From the NCBI GenBank assembly GCA_947471745.1, contig CANJKZ010000093.1:1597501-1661500 (forward strand): DNA of 64,000 bases, written 5' to 3'. The notes below the pieces were generated by a model. The model saw nothing but the letters and a program-made list of their open reading frames with translations. It searched no databases and was not told the origin of the DNA. Positions within the stretch are counted from its first letter, which is position 1, and every line of letters begins with the position of its first letter. Shown one piece after another: positions 53,306-64,000 of the stretch. This DNA is from Closterium sp. Naga37s-1. Taxonomy: Eukaryota; Streptophyta; Zygnematophyceae; Desmidiales; Closteriaceae. Both the position numbers and the translations under genes were made by a program.

Positions 53306-56300
53306 ATGCCGGAACCGGCCGCGCACAGCGACTCGCGCCCCTCCCCGCGAGTCACCTCCTTCTCGCGCAAGGCCTTGCACGCCGTCACGCAGGCATATGG
53401 CGGAGGCGGAGGCGGAGGCGGAGGTGCTCTCGGCTCCGTCGGTCTTCACGCGCCCCCCGGCTCCCGCCTTCCCTCCGCTTTGACCGTCGCGAAAGGTGCC
53501 GCCGGCGGCGGCGGCGGATTCACCGCTTACGGCCCGCTCTCTCCGCCATCTCCGCATCACCCTGAGAGCGCCAACCAGGGGGTGCCGCCCGAATCGCCCG
53601 CTTCGACGTTTCTGCACACGCGCGACCCGTCGACGTCAGGATTCTCCTCCTCCTCGTGCTCCTCCGCAGTTTCCTCCGCTTCCGGCGGCTCCGCCCTGTC
53701 TTCCTACCACGCTCCCGCCTTCTGCGCCGATCTCTCTGCCGATGCCGCCGCGTCCGCAGGCGCGAGCGCGGGGGGTGATCCCTCCGCAAGCCCTTCCCCC
53801 TGCGCCACCCCGAGCAGCGCCGCCAGCCCCGCCGTCAGCGGCGGCCCCCGTCAACGCGGACTCCTCTCCGCCGCTGCCGCCAACGGGCGGCGCACGATCA
53901 TCAACAACGGCGGCGCGGAAAGCGGCGGGAGCGGGGGGAGCCTTCCGGGGAGCCCCCGCGCGCGCATGTTCGCGCGCACTGGCAGTGGCGGGGGAGTGGG
54001 AATCAGGCCCCGCGGTACGGCTGCGGGAGGCACGAAGGGCGGATACGGACAAGCGGAACGGGAAGGGAGCCCTGGGAAATACGGCGGAACGGGCGGAAGC
54101 GGAGGCGGAAGAGCGGGACCGGGCGGGACAAGCGCGCTGAGCCGCTTCGGCCACGGCAGCCATAGAAGTTGCAGTGGCTGCAGCGCTGGCGGCGCTGGTG
54201 CCGCTGACGGCGCCGCGAGCGATAACGATTTTCTGTTTAGCCCTCTGGGCGGCTCCTCTCCCTCCTCCTCCTCCGCGTGCGACGCTATCGGGAACTTTAT
54301 AGCGAAGCATAATCCGACGGCCGGCCACGATCGCATGTCGTCGATCGATTCCAGATACTCTTCCGCAACGTCAGACGCGCCGTGTTTCACGGAGGAAGAC
54401 GGGCTTGATAGTCCTCGCGGCGCACACGAACCGGGCGGCGGCGGCGGCGGCGGCACCGTTTGGAGCTCGTCGCGCGGACGGGAGAGCCGAAGCAACTCCG
54501 CGCTGGCTCTTGCCGCAGCCTCCGCCGTCGCTGCCGCTTCCGCCGCTGTCGCTTCTCCTGCTGCTGCTGCTCCTGATGGCCCCCGCCATCGCCGCACTTC
54601 CCGCAAGCCGAGTCGCGATCTGCCCTCCCCGCCGCTGAGCGAAATCCCGTCGATCGCGGAGGGGGCGGACGATCCGTACGGATCATCGGAGGACGAGGAG
54701 GGAGAAGATCTGGACGATCGGGATGATCGCGATGATCGCGCGAGCGAGTTCGGGTCGCACTATGCCGAGTCGCACTATGGTTCGGAACTCGGCTCGGAGA
54801 TATCCTTATCCGATATATTCGGCACCGAGTGTTCCAAGTCCAGCAGCGGGTCTCGCGGCGGGAAACCCGGGCGCCGCGAGTCGCCTAAGGAAGGGAACGA
54901 GCAGGGGAAGGAAGGAGATGGCAAAGACGGGAAAGGCGGGAAACGAGAAGGGGAAGCGAAAGACGGAGGGGGAAAGGGAGGAGGCGGGGGAAGCGGGAAA
55001 GGCGGAACGGGCGGGGGGAAGGGCGGATGGATTTTAGGTGGGGGGAAAACGCGCGGAGGGCACGGGGGGGGAGAAAAAGGGAAGGGGTTCGCGGGGCTGC
55101 TGGGGGGAAGGGGGAGCTCCTCTCAAAAGAGAGGAGCAGCGCAAGGGAAGGGCGCCGGTGTTTTGGAGCAACAACCATCCGAGCAGCAGCAGCAGGGATT
55201 TCAGCTGCCAGTGGGGGACGGGGAGGAGGATTACTCTGCTATCTTCACCAAGGCGAGAGAGGACAAGCGCAACGGGCGCAACGCCCCCATCCTCCCCCGC
55301 TTTGCTGGGAATCTCGATGTGGTGGAGGGCGCTGGCGCAGGGGGGAGGGGGTTTGGGGTGGGGAAGCGCGAGGAGGATCCGTGGGGGGCGGAGCAGCAGG
55401 AGAGGAGGCGCGCAGCGGAGGGGAGGGGGCAGGGGTGGATTTATGGGCGGCTGGTAGTGGAGACAGAAGGGGTGAAGGGATGTGAGGAGGGGGGGGATGG
55501 GGAGGATGAAAGGGAGGAAGGGGAGGAGGATGGGGAGGGGGATATGATGAGTGGTGGGAGCAAGGATGAAGAGATGCTGTCGCCTTTGACACCGTCGCCG
55601 GTAAGCCACCGAGCAACACTGTAGCGTGCCTTGTTGTGGGCGTTTTTTACTGGGTTATCCCTCTATTTAGCGCCATTGATGCCGTCAACGGTAAGCCAGC
55701 GGCATCCCTGCTTCAGCTGCTCTGCTGGTGAGGCGACGCATGTGCCGTCCCCTTGCTATGCGCTGGTGGGACCCACAACCTCCTGTTTTGCGCTCCTAAC
55801 TCCATCTCCCTCCGCGCCTCCTCTCTCCCCTTTCCTCCTCTCCCCCACTGCAGCTCCCCCGGCGGCGCCAGCGGGTGCTATCAGGCACGCGCAGCACCCC
55901 TGCCACGCCCCCTTCAGTCTTCAGCCCTGCCAGGGCCAGCAGGAGAGCAGGAGGCGTGCCTGCACCCTGGGAGTCGGGGGCAGGCAAGGGTGCAGGGGAG
56001 CGGCGGGGCAGCGTGGGCCTGGGTGGTAATGGCAGTGGTAGTGCCAGCCGCAGCAGGAGCAGCTGCAGCAGCGACACGGAAGGGTTTGGCAGCGGTGGTG
56101 GTGCCGCTGCTGGTGGTAGTAATGGTGGTGTCAGTCGGCTTGGCGCTGCTGCTGCTGCTGGTGCTGCTCCTGGTGCTGGTGCTGCCTTTCCCAACCGGGT
56201 CGACAGGCGGCGCAGCATTGTGAGGAGTGCGAGCAGGAACAGCCCTCGCACCTCTGCCTATTCCTCCTCTAGCTCTGCTGCTTCTGCTGCTGGTAGAACT

Positions 56301-56953
56301 GCCATGAGCAGGAGCCGCAGCAGCACGAGCAACATCGGCAGGAAAGGAGGAGCAGCAGGCGGTGGCGGGGCTCCGTTCTCACCGTTCTCCCCGCTTCCTC
56401 CTGCCCGCGCTGCCATGGACTCGGATGGATCTCCCGCTAATCCTGCCTGTGGTGGTGGCGATGATGGTGGTGATGGTGTTGGCTTTGCTGCTTCTGCCGC
56501 GGCTGCTGCTGCTGCTGCAGCTGGTGCGGTGGATTACTCTTTCAAGTTCAACCAGGCACGGGAGCAGAAGCGCAACGGCAGGCCTGCGGGAATCATTCTC
56601 CCGGCATTCGGCGAAGCAATGGCGGCGGGAATGGCTGGGGGTGGTGGCGCTGGTGGTGACACGGATAGAAATGGCGGAGTGGGGATGGATGGTGAAGGAA
56701 GCGAGCTTGAGATGATGGCGTGTGAGAAAGGTGCAGAGGCTGCAGAGGGAGGCGCAGCAGCAGAGGTGGGTGAATGCAGCGAATGTAGTACAGAGGAATC
56801 TTTTCATGCGTGTGTGCGGTGTGGTGCGGTGTGGTGTGGAGTGGAGTGGTTCTTCTACTGTATGCTTACTCTGTCTTTCTGGTCTGTGCAATGCAGAAGA
56901 AGCTGTGGAGGATTCTGTCAAAGAAGATGTTCAAGCAAGGAGTTCACACATAA
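53306..56953 (+). CDS. Low-complexity protein with twin KRNGR motif
   Basis: Exons 53306-55600, 55854-56765 and 56897-56953 join in phase 0 to give 1,087 residues. Most of the protein is Gly, Ser, Ala and charged low-complexity sequence. Two short blocks stand out: DYSAIFTKAREDKRNGRNAP near residue 642 and DYSFKFNQAREQKRNGRPAG late in exon 2, both followed by I-L-P-x-F. The C terminus encoded by exon 3 is a short basic helix, KKLWRILSKKMFKQG. I do not recognise the family. The repeated block and basic tail suggest a binding module, possibly for membrane or nucleic acid, but that is inference. A trace of the exon 1 end recurs near 55672-55700. Confidence 0.72.
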
Positions 56954-57798
56954 CTGGGCGTTTTCACCAGTTTCCTCGCATGCTGTTATGATAACATGTG
57001 ACAGTGATATTAATAAACCTTCCACTTCGTTTCCTCTACATTTTCTGTTTACCGTATCATTTCACAGACCCTAGAGGTTGAACAGAATTAGTGTGCAAGA
57101 TGGTACTCCAACAATCACTAATCAACATTGTATCACGTACATGAAAATTTCAACTACTCCTCGCATGGAAACAAAAAATATCCAAGAGGATCTATGCAAC
57201 CTTTCCATCAGTCAGTGCAAATGGCTTGAATCAGCCATCACAAGCAACACAGCAAACGCATAGAGCAGAAAGATTATAATGCGATGTTTTTCAAAATTGT
57301 GTATTGTGAAAGCGAAGCTGCCTGTACCGAATATTTGGCAGCGTCGAAGCGCGCTAGACGCCCTTCTCCAACTACAAAAACCGTGGGTTGGAGTTCATTC
57401 CCTCCACCCACGTTTCTCGTTTTCCAACGGCTCAATCAACATCCCCACCACCCACCCCGGACCAACCACAAGACCACAGCTGCTTGGACGGACGACTTCA
57501 TAGCTAGTAATATTTGCATGTACTAGCATGTGTTTAAGAACGATGCATATGTTGTAATAAGCCAGTTGCAATGAGAACGATGCCAAATTATAAGGACAAG
57601 AAAGCAAGCTTTCTCAATCAGAAGAGCAAAAGAAGTAGGCTGAGACACACACCCATCCAGTCATCCATACCATTCCCATGACTTGCCTTCGACAACCAAA
57701 AACATGGGAGGCAGCACAAAGTTTTGCATGTCCTGCACAAAGTCCTGCCCTCTTTTTTTTTTCAGAGTATGTTTATTTCGATTTCTACACTACGAGTA

Positions 57799-60700
57799 CT
57801 AAGCCTCGGCAGTGACAACTGCAACCGAACCGTTGCCAAGTGCCATAGAAGGCCCAGAGGTAGGGCCTGATGCGTGCATGCCTGGGAGATCCCTCCCACT
57901 CCCATTCGCAGCAGGGGCAGCTTGAGTCGCGGATGATTTTACTGCTGCTGCTGCTGCTGCTGCTACATTCTTTGCTGCCTCTGCTGCAGCTACAGCGGAT
58001 ATATCCTTGCCACCTGCTGCTGCTGCTTTTGCTCCCTTGCGATCCTGCTCTGTGCTGCGGCCGGCTGCGGATGAAGTGGGAGTAGCAGTGGCGGCAGCCG
58101 GCTGAGTGCCCTGTGAAACTACTCTGATGGGTGCGTCTCGCTGCAACCAACAGGACCGGGTTTGGGGGGCGAAAAGAAAAGGCATAAGAAACATGAGCGC
58201 CAAGTTCACTCTTGCTGTGAGCACAAAGATCCGAAAAGTATGCAATTTCAAGAGCAGCCATGCGTCTACGCACGCACCACAGTGGGCTCAGAGCGATGCG
58301 GGCGAGACTGGAACCGCTGGTGCTGCCCCCACGCCACCCCCCCTTGCTGCCCCTGCTGCTGCCCCTGCCCCTGCCCCTGCCCCTGCTGCCCCTGTGGCAC
58401 CGCCCCCTGCGCCCCCCCCTGCGCACCCCCCTGTGGCGCCTGCTGCTGCTGCTGCTGCTGCTGCTGGCGTGCAATCCTGCGCTCGTGCATGACGCGCTGG
58501 CGCGTGTCGTAGAAGCTGAAATCGTCCAGGATGGACGTGCGCGTCCCATAGTTGCGGAAGATCGCCAGCATCTCCTGACCCTGCGCCTGAGGCACCTGCG
58601 CGTCGCCAGATAAAAGAGAAGCAACAAAAGGGGAAATTTGAGGCAAAAGTGTTGAGAAAGAGGACTGGCACGGCAAGAGGGGGGTTGCAACAACAAAAAG
58701 GGAAGGGTTTATGGAGAGATGAAATCAGCAACAGCACTCGAATTGTTGCAACAGTGGAGCACATGGGGCCACACGGAAGGGAAGTTATTTTTCAATAGAA
58801 TAGAGAAAAGGGTGAATACGCGGTCAGTAAATAGAGCGTAGGGTGTTGGAGGTGTGGGGGGAGGATGGGTTGGAGGGGAGGGGGGGATGGGGATGTAGAA
58901 CCGATTTCACACGAATCTGCACATGTCTTTCCAAAATTGACCACAAGCATACCTCTTGCGTGTCGCGCGAGTTGGTAACGGGCTTGTTGTCGTTCGCGGG
59001 CACGACAATATGACGCAGCAGCGCGTTCGGCACGTCCTTGATCACGTGCCAGCGCACGCTGAACCGTCCGTTCCACCGCTCCTCCTCCTGCCAGAACCCC
59101 ACGCTCCGGTGGAAATCCACCGGACTAACCATCTCCGCGACGCCGCAGAACTGCCCGCTCGCGTTCACGGAAAAGAAGAGGAACAGCGGGCACGCGACGC
59201 CGCGCGAGCTCGACAGCGCGGAGGCCTCCTGGAACGCGGCGTGCAGGCGCTTGTTCCCGCCGGGAGTGGAGGTCCACACGTTGTACTTGATGCTCTTGTG
59301 CACGTCGTCTTCGCTGAACGATTTGATCACGAAGAATTTCGCCAGCGCGTATGTAACCGGCATGTCGGGCCGGTTCACCTGCAGGCAGCATCCGGACAGG
59401 CTGTCGACCGTTTCGTCCTTTCCGCCAGCCCCCGCGCGGTCGCCCAGCGGGGCTCCGGGTGCGAATCCGTTCTGCGGCATCTGCAGCTGCGCTTGATTCC
59501 CGGCGCCCTCGGAAACGCTGCCACTGGCGGAGCTGCTTCCGCCGTCGCTACTGGGGCTGGTTGCGCGCTTCCCCGCGCCCTCCCCCACCTTGCCGTTGCG
59601 CCGGCGAGACGTGCGCGGACCGCGGTACTGGTCCGCCGCAGAGCCCAAATGCGCGGTGCCATTCGCACCCGGCTGACAGCCGTCAGATGATGCGGAGTCA
59701 AGTTTAAGGCCGTTAATACCGTTGCTGATGCCGTTGCTGATTCCACCGTCGTCACTAGTTTCCGCCTGCCCAGGCGCGCCGGGCGGCGCCCCCGCGGGGC
59801 CAGCGGAAGGGCCATGCGCGGGAAGGACGACAGGGGGAACGGCGGGGGGAGCGAGGAGGAGCGGGGAGTGCGGATGCTGATGGGGGTGCTGGTGTTGGTG
59901 CTGGAACTCTGGCATGCCTTGATACGGGAGGAAGTAGCCAGGCGGCGGAATTTGTCCGTACTGCATGTCAACCTGCGGTCGAGATCAGATCGCGGATCGG
60001 AATAAACGTAGATGGAAAACACGCAAGACGGTTAGGAACGAAGATATGGGAGGACAGAGGAAGCAAACAAAAAAGCCATGATAACGTGATTGCAGCTAAC
60101 AACAAAATATCTCTGAATATGTACTAAAAAAAAAGACGGAAAACAAAAACACAAAAAAAAAGGCTACAAAATCCTCCTCGATCTGCAAAATCTCACCTGG
60201 CCGGGAACAGGAACAAATCCGACCGGAGGACCGTCGGGTCTGACGTCGCCGAAAGCGCCTGACGAATGATGATGATTATAGTGAAAATTATAAAGATGTT
60301 GTGGGAAGAAGAAGGGATCCGTGGAGTGGTTATGCATGCCCAAGGGAGCGACGACATGCATCTTATCTGCGTCTCACAAGTAAACATCAGGAACAAACCA
60401 TGAAGGGGGCGGGGGGGAAGGAGGGGCAGCATCTAGTCAGCCGGAATTCGGCGCCCTGCGCAATGGTTGTAATTTATCCATTTGTTATAACTCGATGATA
60501 GAAAAAAAAGGTTTCGGGCGAGAGCGATCGAGAGAGGAGAAGAAAACAAATGGATCGGACAACTTCTTACCGGCAGGGGGCGGGAGAACCGGTGGAGGGT
60601 AGATGGGCGGCTGAATCGGGAAGGCATGTGGAGCGTAGAACTGGCTGTTGAACGGTAGTGGGGGCGAACCCGCGTATGGCACGAAGGCCTGCATATAAGA

Positions 60701-61820
60701 AAAGCAGAACAGCAAAACGACAGTGAATGAAAGGGCACGAACCAAGCACGTCGGTGAATCGAACAAGGAGATAAACCTGAACCCAAACCATCACAGGAAA
60801 AAAAAAACATCGCGTTAAATCATAACCCCTCGAAGCGAGATTTCTTACCTCGCCTTGACCGTCGACGGGAATGGGCAGGACGGGAGGCGCCGCCGGGGAT
60901 CCGTCAGGATTGACTCCGCACGCTCCGACCGCACGCATGTACTCCTCCCACTGCTCAGGGGGCATGCTCCCTGGCTCTCCCATAAACCCTGCACGAATCG
61001 ACGACACAATAGCCAGCTTAATTTTCGCGTCGTCCTTTTACTGGTATGCACCGGCAACACAGAAGGTTTCATGTTTACGAGGAAAGTGACAGGCGTACCT
61101 CCAGAGTAGTCGTAATAGTATTGGGGAAGAAATCCGTTGCCGGGATAGGCACCGTACTGCATGTCCGGAACACCGTGATCTGAATTTGACGCCGGGTTTT
61201 GCGGCTGATCGAAGGGAACAAGCGGGTGGATCTGCTCCGATTTGAACTCGGGAGCCGTCGGCGATAGCTTGCCTTGTGTCAGCGCAGGTCGCGCTGGCGG
61301 CGCATCAGGAGTTGAGGGCTTGGGTGGCATACTGGAGTCTTTGGTATCGGTAGTGGTCTGGAGAGTGAAAAACAATTAGGAAAAACAGAAACAAAACGGA
61401 AAACAAAACGATCGGGTTGACTGGCGAACGTAAATGAAATTCTTCGCGTATGCGGCCGGATAAGTGAAATATTAATCAGTTGATATATTCGAAGGTCGAT
61501 CATTTGAGAATGAAGCAGATCCGTGTGAGGCCCATGACTGATGCGTTGTTGTAACAAGCATATACGTTACCTCATTTGATTTGGCCGGCTTTTGATCCGC
61601 TTTAGATTTTCCGCTTCGACTGCCTTTGTTGTTGTCTGCTTAGGAGAAAAAAAAAAAAAAAAAAAAACAAGAGAGATCGCAATAATGCGTCTGAGCGCGG
61701 TCACGAAGCAGTTGAAAATACAATACAAAAAATGTTTTTTTCCTGTTACAGAACATAATTATATTTCACAACCCAGATCCACTCACTCGTCTTTTTCTGA
61801 GTCAGCAAAATCCCCGCCAT
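57799..61820 (-). CDS. YTH-domain protein (m6A reader, ECT-like)
   Basis: YTH proteins bind N6-methyladenosine in RNA and control mRNA stability or translation. The exons are 61820-61787, 61635-61571, 61357-61099, 60988-60849, 60688-60571, 60366-60197, 59972-58953, 58595-58278 and 58140-57799, giving 821 residues with all phases matching. The long N-terminal half is rich in Pro, Gly, Tyr, His and Gln, typical of the disordered part of plant ECT proteins. The YTH domain spans about 460-602: [20 protein letters not shown], then W-T-S-T with the first cage Trp, [10 protein letters not shown], and [12 protein letters not shown] with another cage Trp. The C terminus contains [17 protein letters not shown], a Gln run and an Ala-rich tail. 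No exon copies or palindromes are present. The 34-base first exon is less certain. Confidence 0.92.
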
Positions 61821-63515
61821 GGCTTCAGGATCGGTCGAGTTTATTGCAACGGTGTAAAGAACGCAGCTTGGTCGGTTGTTTAATTACTGAGACGACGCTG
61901 GAGAACAATTCACGGAAGTAGTGGCTGCGAGGACTTCAGATCTGTGAAGGAGAGTGATTTGGTGCTGTTGACAAGGCGTTTGAGCTTCGAGTTTGAGGTG
62001 ATGGGAGAGAGCAAGGAGAGGGGCAACGAGACTGCAACGAGTCGGACACCTCAGAAAAAGGAGGAAATGTGGGGTTGATGTGTTTCATTGAGTCACGCGC
62101 CACCGCTCTTATACGCTCTCCGCCGTTCAAACCGCAAACCCTTTCACACACAACACAACTCAGCATCGGCCCTCACCAAACCCATCCTTCGTTCCCCCAA
62201 ACTCCCTCTCTTTCCTTCTCACCTGCCTCAACCAGATTTTCTTCTCGTGCTCCTCCCTTCTGAGACCCCCCTCTCCGCTCCGCCTTCCCCCGGTCGCTGG
62301 CATGTGATTTTCATATTTTGTATGTAACCCAAAATGGTATGGAGCAGGTATAAAAATATATAACGTGGCCCAACCACTCCGTTTCCGCACACTGCTTAAT
62401 TAAGTCTGCCCCTTTGAACACTAGATACCCCCCTATATCGCATTCCGAAATGTAAACTGTACTCACATCTATAGTGTGGTGCGGAGGCGACTTCCCATTC
62501 TCCCCAACCTACCCCTTCCCTCCGCACCCGCATTCGTGAACTTGCCAGCCGCAGCGTCCTCGCCGAAGCATCACCCACCCACACCCTTCGACCACGTCGT
62601 TCCCGCGCGGCGAGTGGCTGGAAAATCGCCCCCGCGTTGGCAATTTGCTAATGACGGGGTTTGTGGTTTATGAGATTTAGCCAGCCCGCCGTACCCAGCT
62701 GTCACAAGCAAAATGGATCAAGAGAAGTGCACGGGCAGTGTAAATGAAACAGATCCAGATCTACTGACCACCGCGAAGGAGTGATTGATTCGGAACGAAG
62801 ATTTGAAACTTTGAAACTGAAGTTCCACGTGTGACGTGAGCTTCGAAAGGGTCTCGTGCTGACGCCACCGACTTCGTAAGCTCGAGGTACCAAGTCCCTG
62901 GTAGGCACGAGTGAACCATTAAAAGGGCACTTCGTAAGCTCGAGGTACCAATTCCCTGGTAAGCTCGAGGTACCAATTCCCTGCTAAGCACGGGACTGGA
63001 AACAAACACCTCTTCGCGACCTTCTTCCGCACAAGTGAACCATTAAAAGGGCAAGTAAGAACATTTTCGGGACCAACGGGGAACATTCGGTGCTCAAAAG
63101 TTTTATCCCAACTTCCCGCCAAGATCCTGATCTTTTTTAGGTTTTGAATACCCCTGGATTAGCTACCTCGTAATCGCGCATAAGTTATTACTAAACAATC
63201 AAGCTCACCATACATAACACAGTTATGACGATGTATGCATGTATGAGTATCATATATAAAAAAAAATGCTCTTCACTTATTACCGAGCATCCACAGATGC
63301 AAATCGCATTCACTGGAATCATACCACGAACGATTAGAAATAATGTGTCAGAAGACTTGCAATGGGGATGCCAGGTTTATTGGACTAACAACAACCGCGC
63401 GTAAGGGCAGCCCACTCCAGCAACATACCAAAAAGTAGCAGGAGCACAGCTAGTATATCAATCGCGGACAATCTCGCCACCCGCCATTGCCAGATCCTCA
63501 CAACTTCATCCACGC
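61821..63515. other. Spacer upstream of the YTH gene
   Basis: Contains the YTH gene promoter side and AT-richer sequence, including TATAAAAATATATAAC at about 62349 on the + strand. I see no supported gene. Confidence 0.5.
62870..62995. repeat. TAAGCTCGAGGTACCAA repeat
   Basis: Three copies of the block TAAGCTCGAGGTACCAA followed by (G/T)TCCCTGGTA or a variant, with GTGAACCATTAAAAGGGCA also present twice (about 62909 and 63034). A small local duplication without coding meaning. Confidence 0.85.
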
Positions 63516-63725
63516 ATGCGTGCCGACAACGACAAAGGAAAAAGCAAGGATTTAACTTGCATGGTGCGTCACACTCCCCCGAGGAACCTTCCCCGCGGCA
63601 TTCGCTACTTTGACAGTTGGGAAGATGTGTTCAGAGATCCCAAAGAAGAAGAGCAAGCCTCAGTTGAAACAGAGGAAGAGAATGATCCCAACTTCGACAC
63701 GATTACAGTCAGAAGATTACCCTAA
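63516..63725 (+). CDS. Hypothetical open frame
   Basis: A 69-codon frame reads RGIRYFDSWEDVFRDPKEEE and an acidic tail. A second frame further on (to 63858) has CRCGSPPARNEEYDDTHWNY. Together they might be exons of one gene or remnants of one. No family recognised; base composition is less GC-biased than the genes above. Confidence 0.3.
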   Translation: MRADNDKGKSKDLTCMVRHTPPRNLPRGIRYFDSWEDVFRDPKEEEQASVETEEENDPNFDTITVRRLP

Positions 63726-63903
63726 ATGCCGCTGTGGATCACCACCTGCACGCAACGAAGAATATGACGACACCCACTGGAATTACGACCCACACATTGA
63801 TCGCCACGTCAGACCGCTTATCGCCAACATGGGGAGGGGAGGAAAGGCACGACTTTAACACTTGGTACATGCGTAGCTGATGTGATCAGTAGCTATACAG
63901 CAC

Positions 63904-64000
63904 ATGGTCGCCGCCTCCAAGTTGATTCTCAACAGTGAGCTGCTCATGAACAAGGTCAAAACGACCGTCGCCAACAATGAGACGATGTGGGCGAAGGAAT
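63904..64000 (+). CDS. Possible partial open frame at the window end
   Basis: An ATG at 63904 opens a frame that reads MVAASKLILNSELLMNKVK and stays open to the edge. It could be the start of a gene or a chance frame; 32 codons are too few to decide. Confidence 0.25.
   Translation, partial: MVAASKLILNSELLMNKVKTTVANNETMWAKE

Noticed and set aside
53496-54606. Alternative frames of 214-251 codons inside the KRNGR gene
   Set aside because: They are GC-driven shadows; the 765-codon frame continues in phase into two further exons.
62349-62364. TATAAAAATATATAAC as a promoter TATA box
   Set aside because: It points toward the + strand with no convincing gene start nearby, and is more than 500 bases upstream of the YTH start on the other strand.

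Overview
The window looks like nuclear DNA of a green-lineage eukaryote, most likely a streptophyte alga. The genes are split by many GT-AG introns. They include an organellar MutS homologue of the plant MSH1 type that ends in a GIY-YIG nuclease domain, a plastid-type folate-biopterin transporter, a CAX-type cation/proton exchanger and a YTH m6A reader. Introns and spacers are full of microsatellites and minisatellites. The genus cannot be fixed from sequence alone; a desmid such as Closterium is only a guess.

Layout: 737-1629 (+) 3' end of a folate-biopterin transporter; 2230-12026 (+) a large P-type ATPase with eroded catalytic motifs; 13769-17080 (+) an unrecognised secreted protein; 18528-35053 (-) MSH1, 17 exons; 36912-38046 (-) a small, probably plastid-targeted membrane protein; 38480-46307 (-) CAX exchanger; 48454-49907 (-) secreted EGF-like protein with a Thr/Ser-rich repeat tail; 53306-56953 (+) a low-complexity protein with a twin KRNGR motif; 57799-61820 (-) YTH-domain protein; 63516-64000 weak open frames. 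For eight of the nine main genes, reading one copy of each exon gives a continuous frame whose summed exon length divides by three. The transporter is cut by the window start, but its visible exons are also in phase. No operon-like logic is expected; the genes serve transport, organelle genome maintenance and RNA regulation separately.

The most unusual aspect is structural. From 1 to about 46 kb, exon after exon has extra partial copies in the neighbouring introns, usually truncated or frameshifted. At most of the junctions between a truncated copy and the next copy sits a short palindrome of the form TTTTGAGNCGNCTCAAAA. Its inner bases differ between sites but change in complementary pairs. 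Both the exon copies and the palindromes are missing from the genes between 46 and 64 kb. This may be an undescribed duplication or insertion process, or an assembly artefact; it is the main thing to check.
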